Of a DNA stretch of 64,000 nt, positions 15,454 to 22,875 are shown piece after piece; the first letter of the stretch is position 1, and the number at the start of each line of letters is the position of its first letter. This DNA comes from Anaerofilum faecale. GTDB taxonomy: Bacteria > Bacillota > Clostridia > Oscillospirales > Ruminococcaceae. A program made the position numbers and the translations under genes. The notes beneath the pieces are model-generated. The model had not been told where the DNA came from, did no database searches, and worked only from the letters and a program-made list of their open reading frames with translations. The stretch covers positions 1-64,000 of the forward strand of contig DXFV01000004.1 in NCBI GenBank assembly GCA_019114265.1, in the 5' to 3' direction.

Positions 15454-17052
15454 TTATCCCTGCGCCCCCGCGCGGTATTTGGAGGGCGACACCGAATAGC
15501 GGCGTTTGAATACATAGCTGAAATAGTTGGCGTCGGTATAGCCGGTCTTTTCGGCGATGAGATAGGTTTTGTCGTCGGTCTCGCGCAGAAGCCGGGCGGC
15601 CTGTTCCATCCGCACCCCGGTCATATACGAGGTGAAGCTCATGCCGGTCTCCCGCTTGAACACGGTGGAAAAATAGGCGGGCGACAGATGCAGGTAGGCG
15701 CAGAGCGTGTCCACGCTGAGGGTGCTGTCGGAATAGTTCTGGTCGATGAAGGACTTGGCGCGCTCCACCACCTGCCCGGCCGAATCGGTGCGGCGGCGGC
15801 CCAGCAGCTGACGCAGGCGGAGGCCCTTTTCCACACACCATCTCTCCAGCTCTTCATAGGAGCCGAAGCGGTCGATGGGCACCGCGCCGGTATAGCTGCT
15901 GCCGAACAGTTCTTCCAGCTCCACCCCGCCCGCGCGGGCAAGGCGGATGAGGTTGGTGGAAAACTCCATCAGGAACAGCTGGCACCGGGGCAGGTCCACT
16001 CGCCCCTCCCGGATGCGGCCGATCAGCCCGCGCACCACCTCGGTGACCTGCTGCGGCTGGCCCAGCTTGACAGCCGCCGCCAGACGGTGCTGGTCCTCCT
16101 CGGCCAGCGCCACGGTGGCGGAGGAGTCCGGCTCGAGGTCCCCGATATAGATCACCCGCTGCCCTTCCATCAGCACGCGGTATTCCAGCGCGGCGCGCGC
16201 TCCGGCGCAGGACTGGAACACACCCGCCAGCTCCTCCGACGGTATGCCCACCCCCACCGTCAGCTCCAGCCCGAGGTCGCTCTGGACAAGGCTGCGCAGG
16301 CGCTCCAGCTGCTGCAAAAGCGGATAGATCTGCCCGGTGCAGACCAGCAGCGCCACATCGTCCTTGTACAGCGCGGTGCAGACCGGCCAGGGAAGGCCGT
16401 CCGCCTGGGCCTGCAGCAGCTCCTTCACCGACAGCAGTACCTCGTCCCGGCGCAGCGGGTCCGGCTGCCGCTCCACCCGCAGCAGCGCGGCGGTCCACTG
16501 CCCCGGCGGCAGCTCCAGACCATACTGCGCGGCGCGATCGGCCAGCTGGGAAGCGGGGATCTGCCCTTCCAGGAGATTTGTATAGAACATCTGGCGCAGC
16601 ACCGGCAGGCTCTCCTCGTAGCGGCGGCGCAGCACCTCCAGGTCCCGCTGTTCGGCGCGGCGGCGGTCCATCTCGGCCTTCAGGCGCAGCAGCACCTGGT
16701 TCAGCTCGGCCGCGTTGATCGGCTTCAATATGTATTCAAAGACGTTCATCGCCACCGCACGGCGGGCATACTCGAATTCGTCGAAGCCCGAGAACATCAC
16801 CACCCGCGCTGCCGGCAGGGTGTCCTGCAGGCGGGCGCACAGCTCCAGGCCGTCCATGAACGGCATTTTGATGTCGGTGAGGACCACGTCGGGACACAGC
16901 GCCTCGGCCAGTTCCAGCGCCTGGTGGCCGTTGGCCGCCTCGCCCACCAGCCCGAAGCCCAGGCTGTCCCATTCGATCTTGCGGCTGATACCGGCGCGGA
17001 TCTCCTCCTCGTCGTCCACCACAAGCACTTTGTATCGCTGCGCCTGTTCCAT
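15454..17052 (-). CDS. YesN-type response regulator with AraC DNA-binding domain
   Basis: 532 residues from the ATG at 17052, chosen for its GGGAGGAAGG site; an ATG eight codons earlier lacks one. The receiver domain is at about 8-128, with Asp about 60 in VVLTDIKMPFMDG and Lys in YILKPINAAEL. A long middle region is typical of YesN proteins. The AraC/XylS domain occupies about 430-528, with two helix-turn-helix units (LSVDTLCAYLHLSPAYFSTV and IAEKTGYTDANYFSYVFKRR). It is the first gene of the operon. Likely targets are its own operon and the adjacent mglBAC genes. Confidence 0.93.
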   Translation of the reverse strand: MEQAQRYKVLVVDDEEEIRAGISRKIEWDSLGFGLVGEAANGHQALELAEALCPDVVLTDIKMPFMDGLELCARLQDTLPAARVVMFSGFDEFEYARRAVAMNVFEYILKPINAAELNQVLLRLKAEMDRRRAEQRDLEVLRRRYEESLPVLRQMFYTNLLEGQIPASQLADRAAQYGLELPPGQWTAALLRVERQPDPLRRDEVLLSVKELLQAQADGLPWPVCTALYKDDVALLVCTGQIYPLLQQLERLRSLVQSDLGLELTVGVGIPSEELAGVFQSCAGARAALEYRVLMEGQRVIYIGDLEPDSSATVALAEEDQHRLAAAVKLGQPQQVTEVVRGLIGRIREGRVDLPRCQLFLMEFSTNLIRLARAGGVELEELFGSSYTGAVPIDRFGSYEELERWCVEKGLRLRQLLGRRRTDSAGQVVERAKSFIDQNYSDSTLSVDTLCAYLHLSPAYFSTVFKRETGMSFTSYMTGVRMEQAARLLRETDDKTYLIAEKTGYTDANYFSYVFKRRYSVSPSKYRAGAQG

Positions 17053-17103
17053 ATCCTTCCTCCCGTGCAAGAGCATCCTGGTCTTGTCACAATCGTTATA
17101 TTG

Positions 17104-17132
17104 ATTATAACACAGGGGGCTCTATTTTCCAA
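17104..17132 (-). promoter_or_regulatory. Promoter of the YesN-YesM sensing operon
   Basis: On the minus strand TTGGAA and TATAAT are separated by 17 bases, about 50 bases upstream of the regulator start at 17052. Confidence 0.7.
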
Positions 17133-17149
17133 ATTTTGTATGTTTTTGC

Positions 17150-17186
17150 AAAAAATGCGGCGCACCGCCCCTTTACAGGACGGTGC
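17150..17186 (-). terminator. Intrinsic terminator of mglBAC
   Basis: On the minus strand GCACCGTCC pairs with GGGCGGTGC (one wobble), then TTTTTT within a few bases. It lies 28 bases after the mglC stop and just before the promoter of the sensing operon, so the two operons are separate units. Confidence 0.75.
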
Positions 17187-17213
17187 ACCGTGCAAAAATA
17201 CGCGCAAAGGCGA

Positions 17214-18275
17214 TTATTTCTTCACCAGGTATTTCCGCATATCCAGCGCGCAGGCAAACAGGATGATGCCGCCCTTGATGGCGTACTGGAGGTTCTGGTC
17301 CATGCCCACCATCGGCAGGCCCACGAAGATCAGGCGAAGCAGCAGCACGCCGATGACCACGCCGCGGATCTTGCCGATGCCGCCCACGAACGACACGCCG
17401 CCGATCACGCAGGCCGCGATGGCGTCCAGTTCATAGTTGAAGCCGGTGTTGGCGGTGTTGGACGCCACGCGGGCGCCTTCCACGAAGCCGGCAAAGCCGT
17501 ACATCGCGCCGGCCAGCGCAAAGACCATGACGGTGGTGGCGAACACGTTGACGCCGGACACGCGGGCGGCCTCTTCATTGGCGCCCAGGGCGAACATGTT
17601 CTTGCCGAAGGTGGTCTTGTTCCAGATGAACCACATCAGAATGGTGAGCAGGATGGCGTACCACACATAGTTGGGGATGGGAACGACCTTGCCGCCGCCC
17701 ACCGGCACCGACAGGATGGAGCCTTTGACGAAGTTGGTGTAGGACTCGCTGAGGCCCGAGATGGCGGAGCCTTTGTTGTTGCCCATCTGCACATACAGCA
17801 GCAGGGTGGTGTAGAGGATCAGCTGGGTGGCCAGGGTGACGATGAAGGGGTGCAGCTTGAACTTGGCGACCCAGAAGCCGTTAAAGGCGCCGATGAGAGC
17901 GCCCAGGCCCACCACGATCAGGATGACCAGGGGGACCGGCAGAGTGCCGATGCCGGGCCACATCTTGTTGGCGGCGTCGACCGCCTGCAGCAGCGAGGCG
18001 GCCACACAGGCGGTGATGCCCACGGTGCGGCCGGCCGACAGGTCGGTGCCGGTGAGCACGATGCATCCGCCGATGCCCAGCGCCACCGGCAGATAGGCGG
18101 CGGTCTGGGAGATCAGGTTGATGATCGAGCTGGGCGACAGAAAGACGGGGCGGCTGATGGCGATGTAGAGGGCCACCAGCAGCATGATGATCAGCAGCGC
18201 GTTGTTCAGCAGCACGTCGCCGACTTTTTTCAGGTCCAGCGAGGATTTTTTCACGGTTTTGGTTTCTGTGCTCAT
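17214..18275 (-). CDS. mglC: Galactose/methyl-galactoside ABC importer, permease
   Basis: 353 residues, about ten hydrophobic segments, of the BPD_transp_2 (ribose/galactose permease) family. Recognisable stretches are VALGIGGCIVLTGTDLSAGR near 70-90, KLHPFIVTLATQLILYTTLLL in the middle, GANEEAARVSGVNV (the cytoplasmic coupling region) and DAIAACVIGGVSFVGGIG. It forms the homodimeric membrane channel of the Mgl importer. It is last in mglB-mglA-mglC, with a 15-base gap to mglA. Confidence 0.93.
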   Translation of the reverse strand: MSTETKTVKKSSLDLKKVGDVLLNNALLIIMLLVALYIAISRPVFLSPSSIINLISQTAAYLPVALGIGGCIVLTGTDLSAGRTVGITACVAASLLQAVDAANKMWPGIGTLPVPLVILIVVGLGALIGAFNGFWVAKFKLHPFIVTLATQLILYTTLLLYVQMGNNKGSAISGLSESYTNFVKGSILSVPVGGGKVVPIPNYVWYAILLTILMWFIWNKTTFGKNMFALGANEEAARVSGVNVFATTVMVFALAGAMYGFAGFVEGARVASNTANTGFNYELDAIAACVIGGVSFVGGIGKIRGVVIGVLLLRLIFVGLPMVGMDQNLQYAIKGGIILFACALDMRKYLVKK

Positions 18276-18290
18276 AGTACCTTCCCTCTC

Positions 18291-19790
18291 TTACACATAC
18301 TTGGCCGCCAGAGTGAGGATCTCCTCCTGGCTGGTGTTGCGGGCGTCCACTTCGCCGGCCACCTGCCCGCCCGACATCACCAGGATGCGGTCGCAGATGC
18401 CCAGCAGCTCGGGCATTTCCGACGATACCACGATCACGCCCTTGCCCTCGTTGGCCAGATCGATGATCAGCTGATAGATCTCGTATTTCGCGCCCACGTC
18501 GATGCCGCGGGTGGGCTCGTCGAGCAAAAGCACCTCCGGCTTGGTGAGCAGCCAGCGGCCGATGATGACCTTCTGCTGGTTGCCGCCGGAAAGGGAGCGG
18601 ATCTGGGTTTTCTGGCTGGGCGTTTTGATGTGCATGGCCTGGATGGCCCAGTCGGTGTCGGCCTTCATCTTCTTGTCGCTCAGGCAGATGCCGCCGATCA
18701 GATAGCTGTTCAGGTTGGAGATGACGGTGTTTTCGCGGATGTCGCGGATACCGAAGATACCGGTGGCGCGGCGCTCCTCGGTGAGCAGCGCAAAGCCGTT
18801 TTTGATCGACTCCTGCGGCGTTTTGTTGCGGATCTCCCGCCCGTGCAGCCGGATGCTGCCGCCCTCGCGGGTCATGGCGCCGAACAGGTTCTCCAGCACC
18901 TCGGTGCGGCCGGAGCCGTCCAGACCGGCGATGCCCAGGATCTCGCCCTTGCGCAGCTGGAAGGTGGCGTCCTTCAGGCGGGTGTATTTGCCCGCGATGT
19001 GCTGCACGTCCAGAATCACCTCGCCGGGGGTGTTGGTCTTTTCGGGGAAGCGGTTGGTCAGTTCGCGGCCCACCATCAGGCGGATGATCTCGTCCATCGT
19101 CAGCTCTTTGGCCGGGCGGGTGGCCACCCAGGCGCCGTCGCGCATGATGGTGACCTCGTCGCTGATGCGCAGAATCTCCTCCATCTTGTGCGAGATGTAG
19201 ATGATGCCGCACCCCTTTTCGCGCAGCATGTTGATGATGCGGAACAGGTGCTCCACCTCCGCCTCGGTGAGCGAGGAGGTGGGCTCGTCGAACACGATGA
19301 TCTTGGAATCGTAGGACACCGCCTTTGCGATCTCCACCAGCTGCCGCTGGGACACCGGCAGGGTGGACATCACCGCTTTGGGATCCACCTGCACCTGCAG
19401 GGTGTCGAAGATGCGCCTGGTTTCCACCGCCATCTTCTTTTCGTCCACCATCACGCCCGCCACCTTGGGGTAGCGGCCCAGCCACAGGTTGTCTTTCACC
19501 GTGCGGGTGAGTGCCTGGTTCAGCTCCTGGTGCACCATGGCCACGCCGTTTTCCAGCGCCTCCTTGGAGCTTCGGAAGTTGACCTCCCTGCCGTCGAGCA
19601 CGATGGTGCCCTCGTCGCGGTGGTAGATGCCGAACAGGCATTTCATCAGGGTGGATTTGCCCGCACCGTTCTCCCCCATCAGGGCGTGCACGGTGCCGGG
19701 CCGGACCGTGAGATTCACTTTATCCAGCGCTTTTACGCCGGGAAAGGATTTGCTGATGCCGCGCATTTCCAGCAGGACCGGCTGCTCCAT
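18291..19790 (-). CDS. mglA: Galactose/methyl-galactoside ABC importer, ATPase
   Basis: 499 residues with two fused ABC domains, the carbohydrate-importer (CUT2) layout. The first domain has GENGAGKSTLMK near residue 38 and a Walker B IIVFDEPTSSL. The second has a degenerate Walker A in GIAGLDGSGRTEVLENL and an intact SGGNQQKVIIGRWL signature and LLLDEPTRGIDVG. The start at 19790 gives seven bases to AGGAG; the ATG two codons upstream is too close. It powers import through MglC. Confidence 0.95.
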   Translation of the reverse strand: MEQPVLLEMRGISKSFPGVKALDKVNLTVRPGTVHALMGENGAGKSTLMKCLFGIYHRDEGTIVLDGREVNFRSSKEALENGVAMVHQELNQALTRTVKDNLWLGRYPKVAGVMVDEKKMAVETRRIFDTLQVQVDPKAVMSTLPVSQRQLVEIAKAVSYDSKIIVFDEPTSSLTEAEVEHLFRIINMLREKGCGIIYISHKMEEILRISDEVTIMRDGAWVATRPAKELTMDEIIRLMVGRELTNRFPEKTNTPGEVILDVQHIAGKYTRLKDATFQLRKGEILGIAGLDGSGRTEVLENLFGAMTREGGSIRLHGREIRNKTPQESIKNGFALLTEERRATGIFGIRDIRENTVISNLNSYLIGGICLSDKKMKADTDWAIQAMHIKTPSQKTQIRSLSGGNQQKVIIGRWLLTKPEVLLLDEPTRGIDVGAKYEIYQLIIDLANEGKGVIVVSSEMPELLGICDRILVMSGGQVAGEVDARNTSQEEILTLAAKYV

Positions 19791-19857
19791 ATCCATTCTC
19801 CTCTCTTGCTTTGTATCTTCCGGCACCGCGCGCAGAGACCCCTCTCAGCGGCAAGGC

Positions 19858-19880
19858 GGGGCTGCCAAAGCGGCAGCCCC
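19858..19880. promoter_or_regulatory. GC-rich stem-loop between mglB and mglA
   Basis: Perfect 9-bp stem GGGGCTGCC/GGCAGCCCC with a 5-base loop and no U-run, in the 154-base mglB-mglA gap. In other binding-protein operons such hairpins stabilise the upstream mRNA, so that the binding protein is made in excess over ATPase and permease. Confidence 0.65.
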
Positions 19881-19944
19881 GGAGCTTGTGCTGGGTGATG
19901 TCCGGCGCGCATTGGGTATGCCGGTTATGCCTTGGATGTGCGGA

Positions 19945-21069
19945 TCACTGGGAAGAAGCGTCGTACTTCTGGTAGGGAACGCGGATCTTGGCCACGTCTT
20001 CGTCCACCACGAACTGGTCGGTGCCGTCCATCAGGGCCTTGCCGTCCTTGATGTTGCCCACCAGGGTGGTGATGGTGCTGGCCATGCCGTTGGCGTCCTG
20101 CATGACGGAAGCGGTCATCTTGCCTTCGGCGATCAGGGCGCGGGCATCCTCGGTGGCGTCAACGCCGAACACCGGGATGGTGGGGGTGCCTTCGCCGTTG
20201 TTGTAGCCGACGGTCTGCAGAGCGGAGATCGCGCCCTTGGCCATCTCGTCGTTGTTGGCGATGACCAGCTCCACCATATTGCCGTTGGTCTCGGAGTAGG
20301 TGGAGAGGATGGTGTTCATGTAGTCGTTGGCGGCGGCGGCGCTCCACTTGCCGTTCTGGTCGACCAGATACTTGGTGGCGGCAGCGCTGTCGTAGTAGGC
20401 CAGAGCGGACTTGCCGGCCTCGGTGAGCAGCTTGTCGGCGTCTTCCACGGCGAACTGGGTGCGGGCTTCGGCCTCGGCGTTGCCCTCCTGGCCCTTGAAC
20501 ATCACGTAGGAGATGGTGCCGTCGCCGTTCAGGTCAACCGTGTCGTAGTTGTCCAGCAGATACTGGCCGATCATCTCGCCCTGCATGTGGCCGGCGTCGG
20601 GGGCGTTGGTGCCCACGAAGGCGCAGTTCTCATAGCTGTTCACCACGCTGTTGTCCACTTCGCGGTTGAAGAAGATCACGGGGATGCCGGCGGTCTTGGC
20701 GGCGTCGCAGATGGTCTGCGCGGCGTCGGGAGAAGAAGTCTCAACGATGTTCACGATCAGCAGATCAGAACCGGCGGTGATGGCGCTGTTCACCTGGTCG
20801 GTCTGGCTGGGCTGGCTGCCGGCGCCGTCCCAGTTTTTGTAGGTGACGCCCATGCTGTCGAACATGGAGTCCATCTCATTGCGGACGGTGGAGATGTACA
20901 CGTCGGAATAGTCGTAGTAGAAAACGTCCACCTGCAAGCCGTCGCCGGTGGTCTGCTGGCTGGCGGGCTGCGAGCCGCCGGAGTCGACGGGCGTGCTGGG
21001 GGCGGAGTTGCAGGCGGTGAGCAGGCCCACGGCCATCAAGGATGCAAGCACAAGCGCAAGTTTTTTCAT
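19945..21069 (-). CDS. mglB: Galactose/glucose-binding lipoprotein of the Mgl importer
   Basis: 374 residues. Lipoprotein signal with lipobox LLTAC (Cys 20), then a Ser/Thr/Pro/Gln-rich linker (about 21-45) typical of Gram-positive binding proteins. The mature fold matches MglB: DVFYYDYSDVYISTVRNEM, LLIVNIVETSS, IPVIFFNREV, NDEMAKGAISALQTVG and VFGVDATEDARALI. DLNGDGTISYVMFKGQEG is similar to the Ca-binding loop region of E. coli MglB. First gene of mglBAC. Confidence 0.94.
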   Translation of the reverse strand: MKKLALVLASLMAVGLLTACNSAPSTPVDSGGSQPASQQTTGDGLQVDVFYYDYSDVYISTVRNEMDSMFDSMGVTYKNWDGAGSQPSQTDQVNSAITAGSDLLIVNIVETSSPDAAQTICDAAKTAGIPVIFFNREVDNSVVNSYENCAFVGTNAPDAGHMQGEMIGQYLLDNYDTVDLNGDGTISYVMFKGQEGNAEAEARTQFAVEDADKLLTEAGKSALAYYDSAAATKYLVDQNGKWSAAAANDYMNTILSTYSETNGNMVELVIANNDEMAKGAISALQTVGYNNGEGTPTIPVFGVDATEDARALIAEGKMTASVMQDANGMASTITTLVGNIKDGKALMDGTDQFVVDEDVAKIRVPYQKYDASSQ

Positions 21070-21142
21070 GGTATTCCCTCCTGAAATCGAATTGGTGAAA
21101 GCGTGCGCACAGTTCGGTGCGTCTTTGTGATAGCTCTATTGT

Positions 21143-21181
21143 ATTCTTTTCAGAGGGCAAAAACTATACAAAATTCTTTTC
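21143..21181 (-). promoter_or_regulatory. Paired 9-base direct repeats in the mglB leader region
   Basis: GAAAAGAAT occurs twice on the minus strand (21143-21151 and 21173-21181), 30 bases apart, three helical turns. AraC-type response regulators often bind such direct repeats. The weak -10-like TACAAT and TATAGT sequences nearby would suit an activator-dependent promoter. Candidate YesN target, inferred only. Confidence 0.35.
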
Positions 21182-21281
21182 TGTTATACGAAAAAACTTT
21201 GATATTTTGCCAACCAAATCCACACATAACGGCTGCTTCGTTCCAAAACCGGCGCAGCACGGTCAGAATTTTGGAAAAACG

Positions 21282-21347
21282 AAAAAAGCGGGCGCAGGGT
21301 GTGCGGCGGCCGCATCTCGCAGGGCAGCGCGCAGTGCTCCGCCCGCT
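21282..21347 (-). terminator. Terminator-like hairpin far upstream of mglB
   Basis: On the minus strand AGCGGGCG pairs with CGCCCGCT around a structured 45-base loop and is followed by TTTTTT. It points toward mglB but lies 210 bases upstream. It could end a small RNA or attenuate a long mgl leader. Confidence 0.45.
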
Positions 21348-21546
21348 GGAGAGCTGTTTTTGCGAAGGCGGCTTTTTTTGCAACTGGGACTGTTTGTCCA
21401 CAGATATAAAACAGGGAAAATATTCTGTAATTTTTCTCTTGTGTTTTTGCTCTGTATCAACTATCATAAATACAATACAACTGCAGCAGACCTTCTTTGG
21501 CCCGCTCATCTCAAAATCATCTGCCGTAATTTTGCAGATTTGTGTA

Positions 21547-21575
21547 TTGTGCACAGGGCAATTTAGGTATATAAT
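21547..21575 (+). promoter_or_regulatory. Promoter of the padR operon
   Basis: TTGTGC and TATAAT with a 17-base spacer, 22 bases before the padR start. AT-rich near-palindromic sequence (ATAATAATTATATAT) around the -10 could be the PadR operator. Confidence 0.6.
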
Positions 21576-21597
21576 AATTATATATAGGGGGTGCAGT

Positions 21598-21999
21598 ATG
21601 TCCATTTCTTCCAAACCAACCAATGTACAGCGCAGCGGAACGATCAACGGAATGCGCGAAAACATGAAAAAGGCCACAACCGAAATGCTGGTGCTGTTTC
21701 TTTTGAAGCAGCGCTCCATGTATGCCTACGAGATGATCCGGGAGATGGCGCGGCTGAGCGACGGAGTGTTTCAGTTCAACACGCTGTATCTCGCGATCTA
21801 CCGTCTGCAGGGGCACGGCTATGTGGCGGAGAACGAAAAAGTTATCACCGAAAACAACCGAACCCGCGTGTATTTTTCCATCACCGAAGAAGGCCTGGTC
21901 TATTTGCAGGAGATCACGAAGGAGTACCGTCTCATCACAAACACCATCGACAAAATGCTGCAGCTGGACGGTGCCATCTACGAGGAGGACGCCCTGTGA
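21598..21999 (+). CDS. PadR-family transcriptional regulator
   Basis: 133 residues from the ATG at 21598, preceded by AGGGGG; the long upstream frame is non-coding. Contains the PadR winged-helix core: ATTEMLVLFLLKQRSMYAYEM, then FQFNTLYLAIYRLQGHGYV and a basic wing ENNRTRVYFSITEEGLVYL. PadR proteins are usually repressors, often of membrane or transport genes and of themselves. It overlaps the next gene by GTGA (four bases), so regulator and membrane partner are co-translated. Confidence 0.92.
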   Translation: MSISSKPTNVQRSGTINGMRENMKKATTEMLVLFLLKQRSMYAYEMIREMARLSDGVFQFNTLYLAIYRLQGHGYVAENEKVITENNRTRVYFSITEEGLVYLQEITKEYRLITNTIDKMLQLDGAIYEEDAL

Positions 22000-22388
22000 C
22001 GGATCAACAGCTGAGACGGTATTTGCAGCAGGCCGGGCGGTATCTGGATTGCTCCCGCGAGGACCGCAGCCGTTTTGCACAGCAGATCCGCACCGCCGCC
22101 GCAGAGATCGAACGGGAGCAGCCCGGCGCAGCGTGGGAGGACTGTCTCCGCGTTTTGGGAACTCCCCAGCAGGCTGCCCAGGAGTATATGCGGGCTTTCT
22201 CCCCCGACTCCGTGAGTCGCTATAAAAAGCAACGCCGTCTGCGCCGCTGCGCGAGCGCTGCTGCAACAGGCGCTGTGATCGCGGTCCTGCTGGCTTTGGC
22301 CTGTTACTGGTGGTTTATGCGGGAGTATACCGTGGTGGAAGTGCAGGCGAGATTTGCTGCGTCTGTTTTCGGCTGGATTCTCTCCTGA
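21996..22388 (+). CDS. PadR-associated small membrane protein (DUF6120/DUF1700-like)
   Basis: 130 residues from a GTG overlapping the padR stop. The N-terminal helical part (LRRYLQQAGRYLDCSREDR, EDCLRVLGTPQQAAQEYM) is typical of the DUF1700/DUF6120 class coded next to PadR regulators. One transmembrane segment follows (about 86-106), then a short tail. Such partners are thought to act with PadR, perhaps as membrane-side anti-regulators. The mechanism is unknown. Confidence 0.75.
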   Translation: MTDQQLRRYLQQAGRYLDCSREDRSRFAQQIRTAAAEIEREQPGAAWEDCLRVLGTPQQAAQEYMRAFSPDSVSRYKKQRRLRRCASAAATGAVIAVLLALACYWWFMREYTVVEVQARFAASVFGWILS

Positions 22389-22429
22389 AAAACGCAAGCT
22401 GGATTCCCGGCATTCCATATCCCGAATTT

Positions 22430-22467
22430 TCAGCCGAAAAGCTGGTTGGCTTTCCGGCTGATTTTTT
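22430..22467 (+). terminator. Intrinsic terminator of the padR operon
   Basis: TCAGCC pairs with GGCTGA and the inner AAAAGC pairs with GCTTT; followed by TTTTTT. It lies 41 bases after the second gene. Confidence 0.8.
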
Positions 22468-22537
22468 ATTGTATCCCGAGCAGGTCCTGCGCGCATGGCC
22501 TTTTGTGCGCGCCGGTGTATCCGTTTTTTACAGCAAA

Positions 22538-22575
22538 AGCCCGCCCCATTTTCCGGCAGGAAAACAGGGCGGGCT
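22538..22575. repeat. Hairpin A framing the composite repeat
   Basis: AGCCCGCCC and GGGCGGGCT form a 9-bp stem with inner TTTTCC/GGAAAA pairing. Nearly the same sequence recurs at 22802-22839. Confidence 0.6.
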
Positions 22576-22624
22576 CCGACTGTCCATCCAGCGACTCCCT
22601 TTGTGCGGGGCGGGGCAGCTTCGA

Positions 22625-22674
22625 CCTCATCCGCCCCGCTCGGGCGGGGCACCTTCCCCTGCCAGAGGAAGGCT
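22625..22674 (+). repeat. Dispersed palindromic repeat, copy 2
   Basis: CCTCATCCGCC, hairpin CCGCCCCG/CGGGGCGG-like, then ACCTTCCCC and the second hairpin ending GGAAGGCT, as in copy 1. It faces copy 3 in inverted orientation 36 bases away. Confidence 0.8.
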
Positions 22675-22710
22675 TTGGATCGAACGGCCGCACCGCCGGT
22701 TTTTGCCGAA

Positions 22711-22756
22711 GGCTTCCCCCCTGGGGGGAAGCTGTCGCCGCAGGCGACGGATGAGG
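22711..22756 (-). repeat. Dispersed palindromic repeat, copy 3 (inverted)
   Basis: GGCTTCCCCC/GGGGGAAGC hairpin, then GTCGCCGCAGGCGAC hairpin, then GGATGAGG, i.e. the same design as copies 1 and 2 read on the other strand. Confidence 0.8.
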
Positions 22757-22801
22757 GGAACGCTTTTGCACAGCGCAAACCATCCCTTTTTCGACAAGCT
22801 G

Positions 22802-22845
22802 AGCCCGCCCCGCTTTCCGGAAGGAAAACAGGGCGGACTCTTTTT
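22802..22845 (+). terminator. Hairpin B with U-run
   Basis: AGCCCGCCC/GGGCGGACT stem with inner TTTCC/GGAAA pairing and CTTTTTAC on the plus strand. On the minus strand the same hairpin lies 31 bases after the GH43 stop and could also end that transcript. Confidence 0.6.
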
Positions 22846-22875
22846 ACAATATCGGCAAACTGGCAGAGCTGCCTT

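Larger units (their letters stand above)
21070..21597. other. 528-base intergenic region between mglB and padR (divergent)
   Basis: No convincing gene. It holds the mglB leader with two GAAAAGAAT direct repeats, a minus-strand terminator-like hairpin at 21282-21347, an AT-rich centre (about 21400-21580) and the padR promoter at 21547-21575. ORFs called across it are low-complexity shadows. Confidence 0.6.
22389..22875. other. Intergenic region carrying the padR terminator and a composite repeat
   Basis: No gene. In order: padR terminator (22430-22467), hairpin A (22538-22575), repeat copy 2 (plus), repeat copy 3 (minus) and hairpin B (22802-22845). Hairpins A and B are near-identical and frame the two repeats. 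Confidence 0.7.

Noticed and set aside
13564..17436. 1290-codon plus-strand ORF opposite the YesMN genes
   Set aside because: It is antisense to two clearly recognised genes, is rich in Gln/Arg/His/Val low-complexity sequence and arises from the high GC content.
17136..19898. 920-codon plus-strand ORF
   Set aside because: Antisense to mglA and mglC; composition typical of GC-rich shadow frames.
22538..22845. CRISPR or insertion sequence at the composite repeat
   Set aside because: Repeats are palindromic, in inverted orientation, irregularly spaced, and there is no transposase ORF between them.
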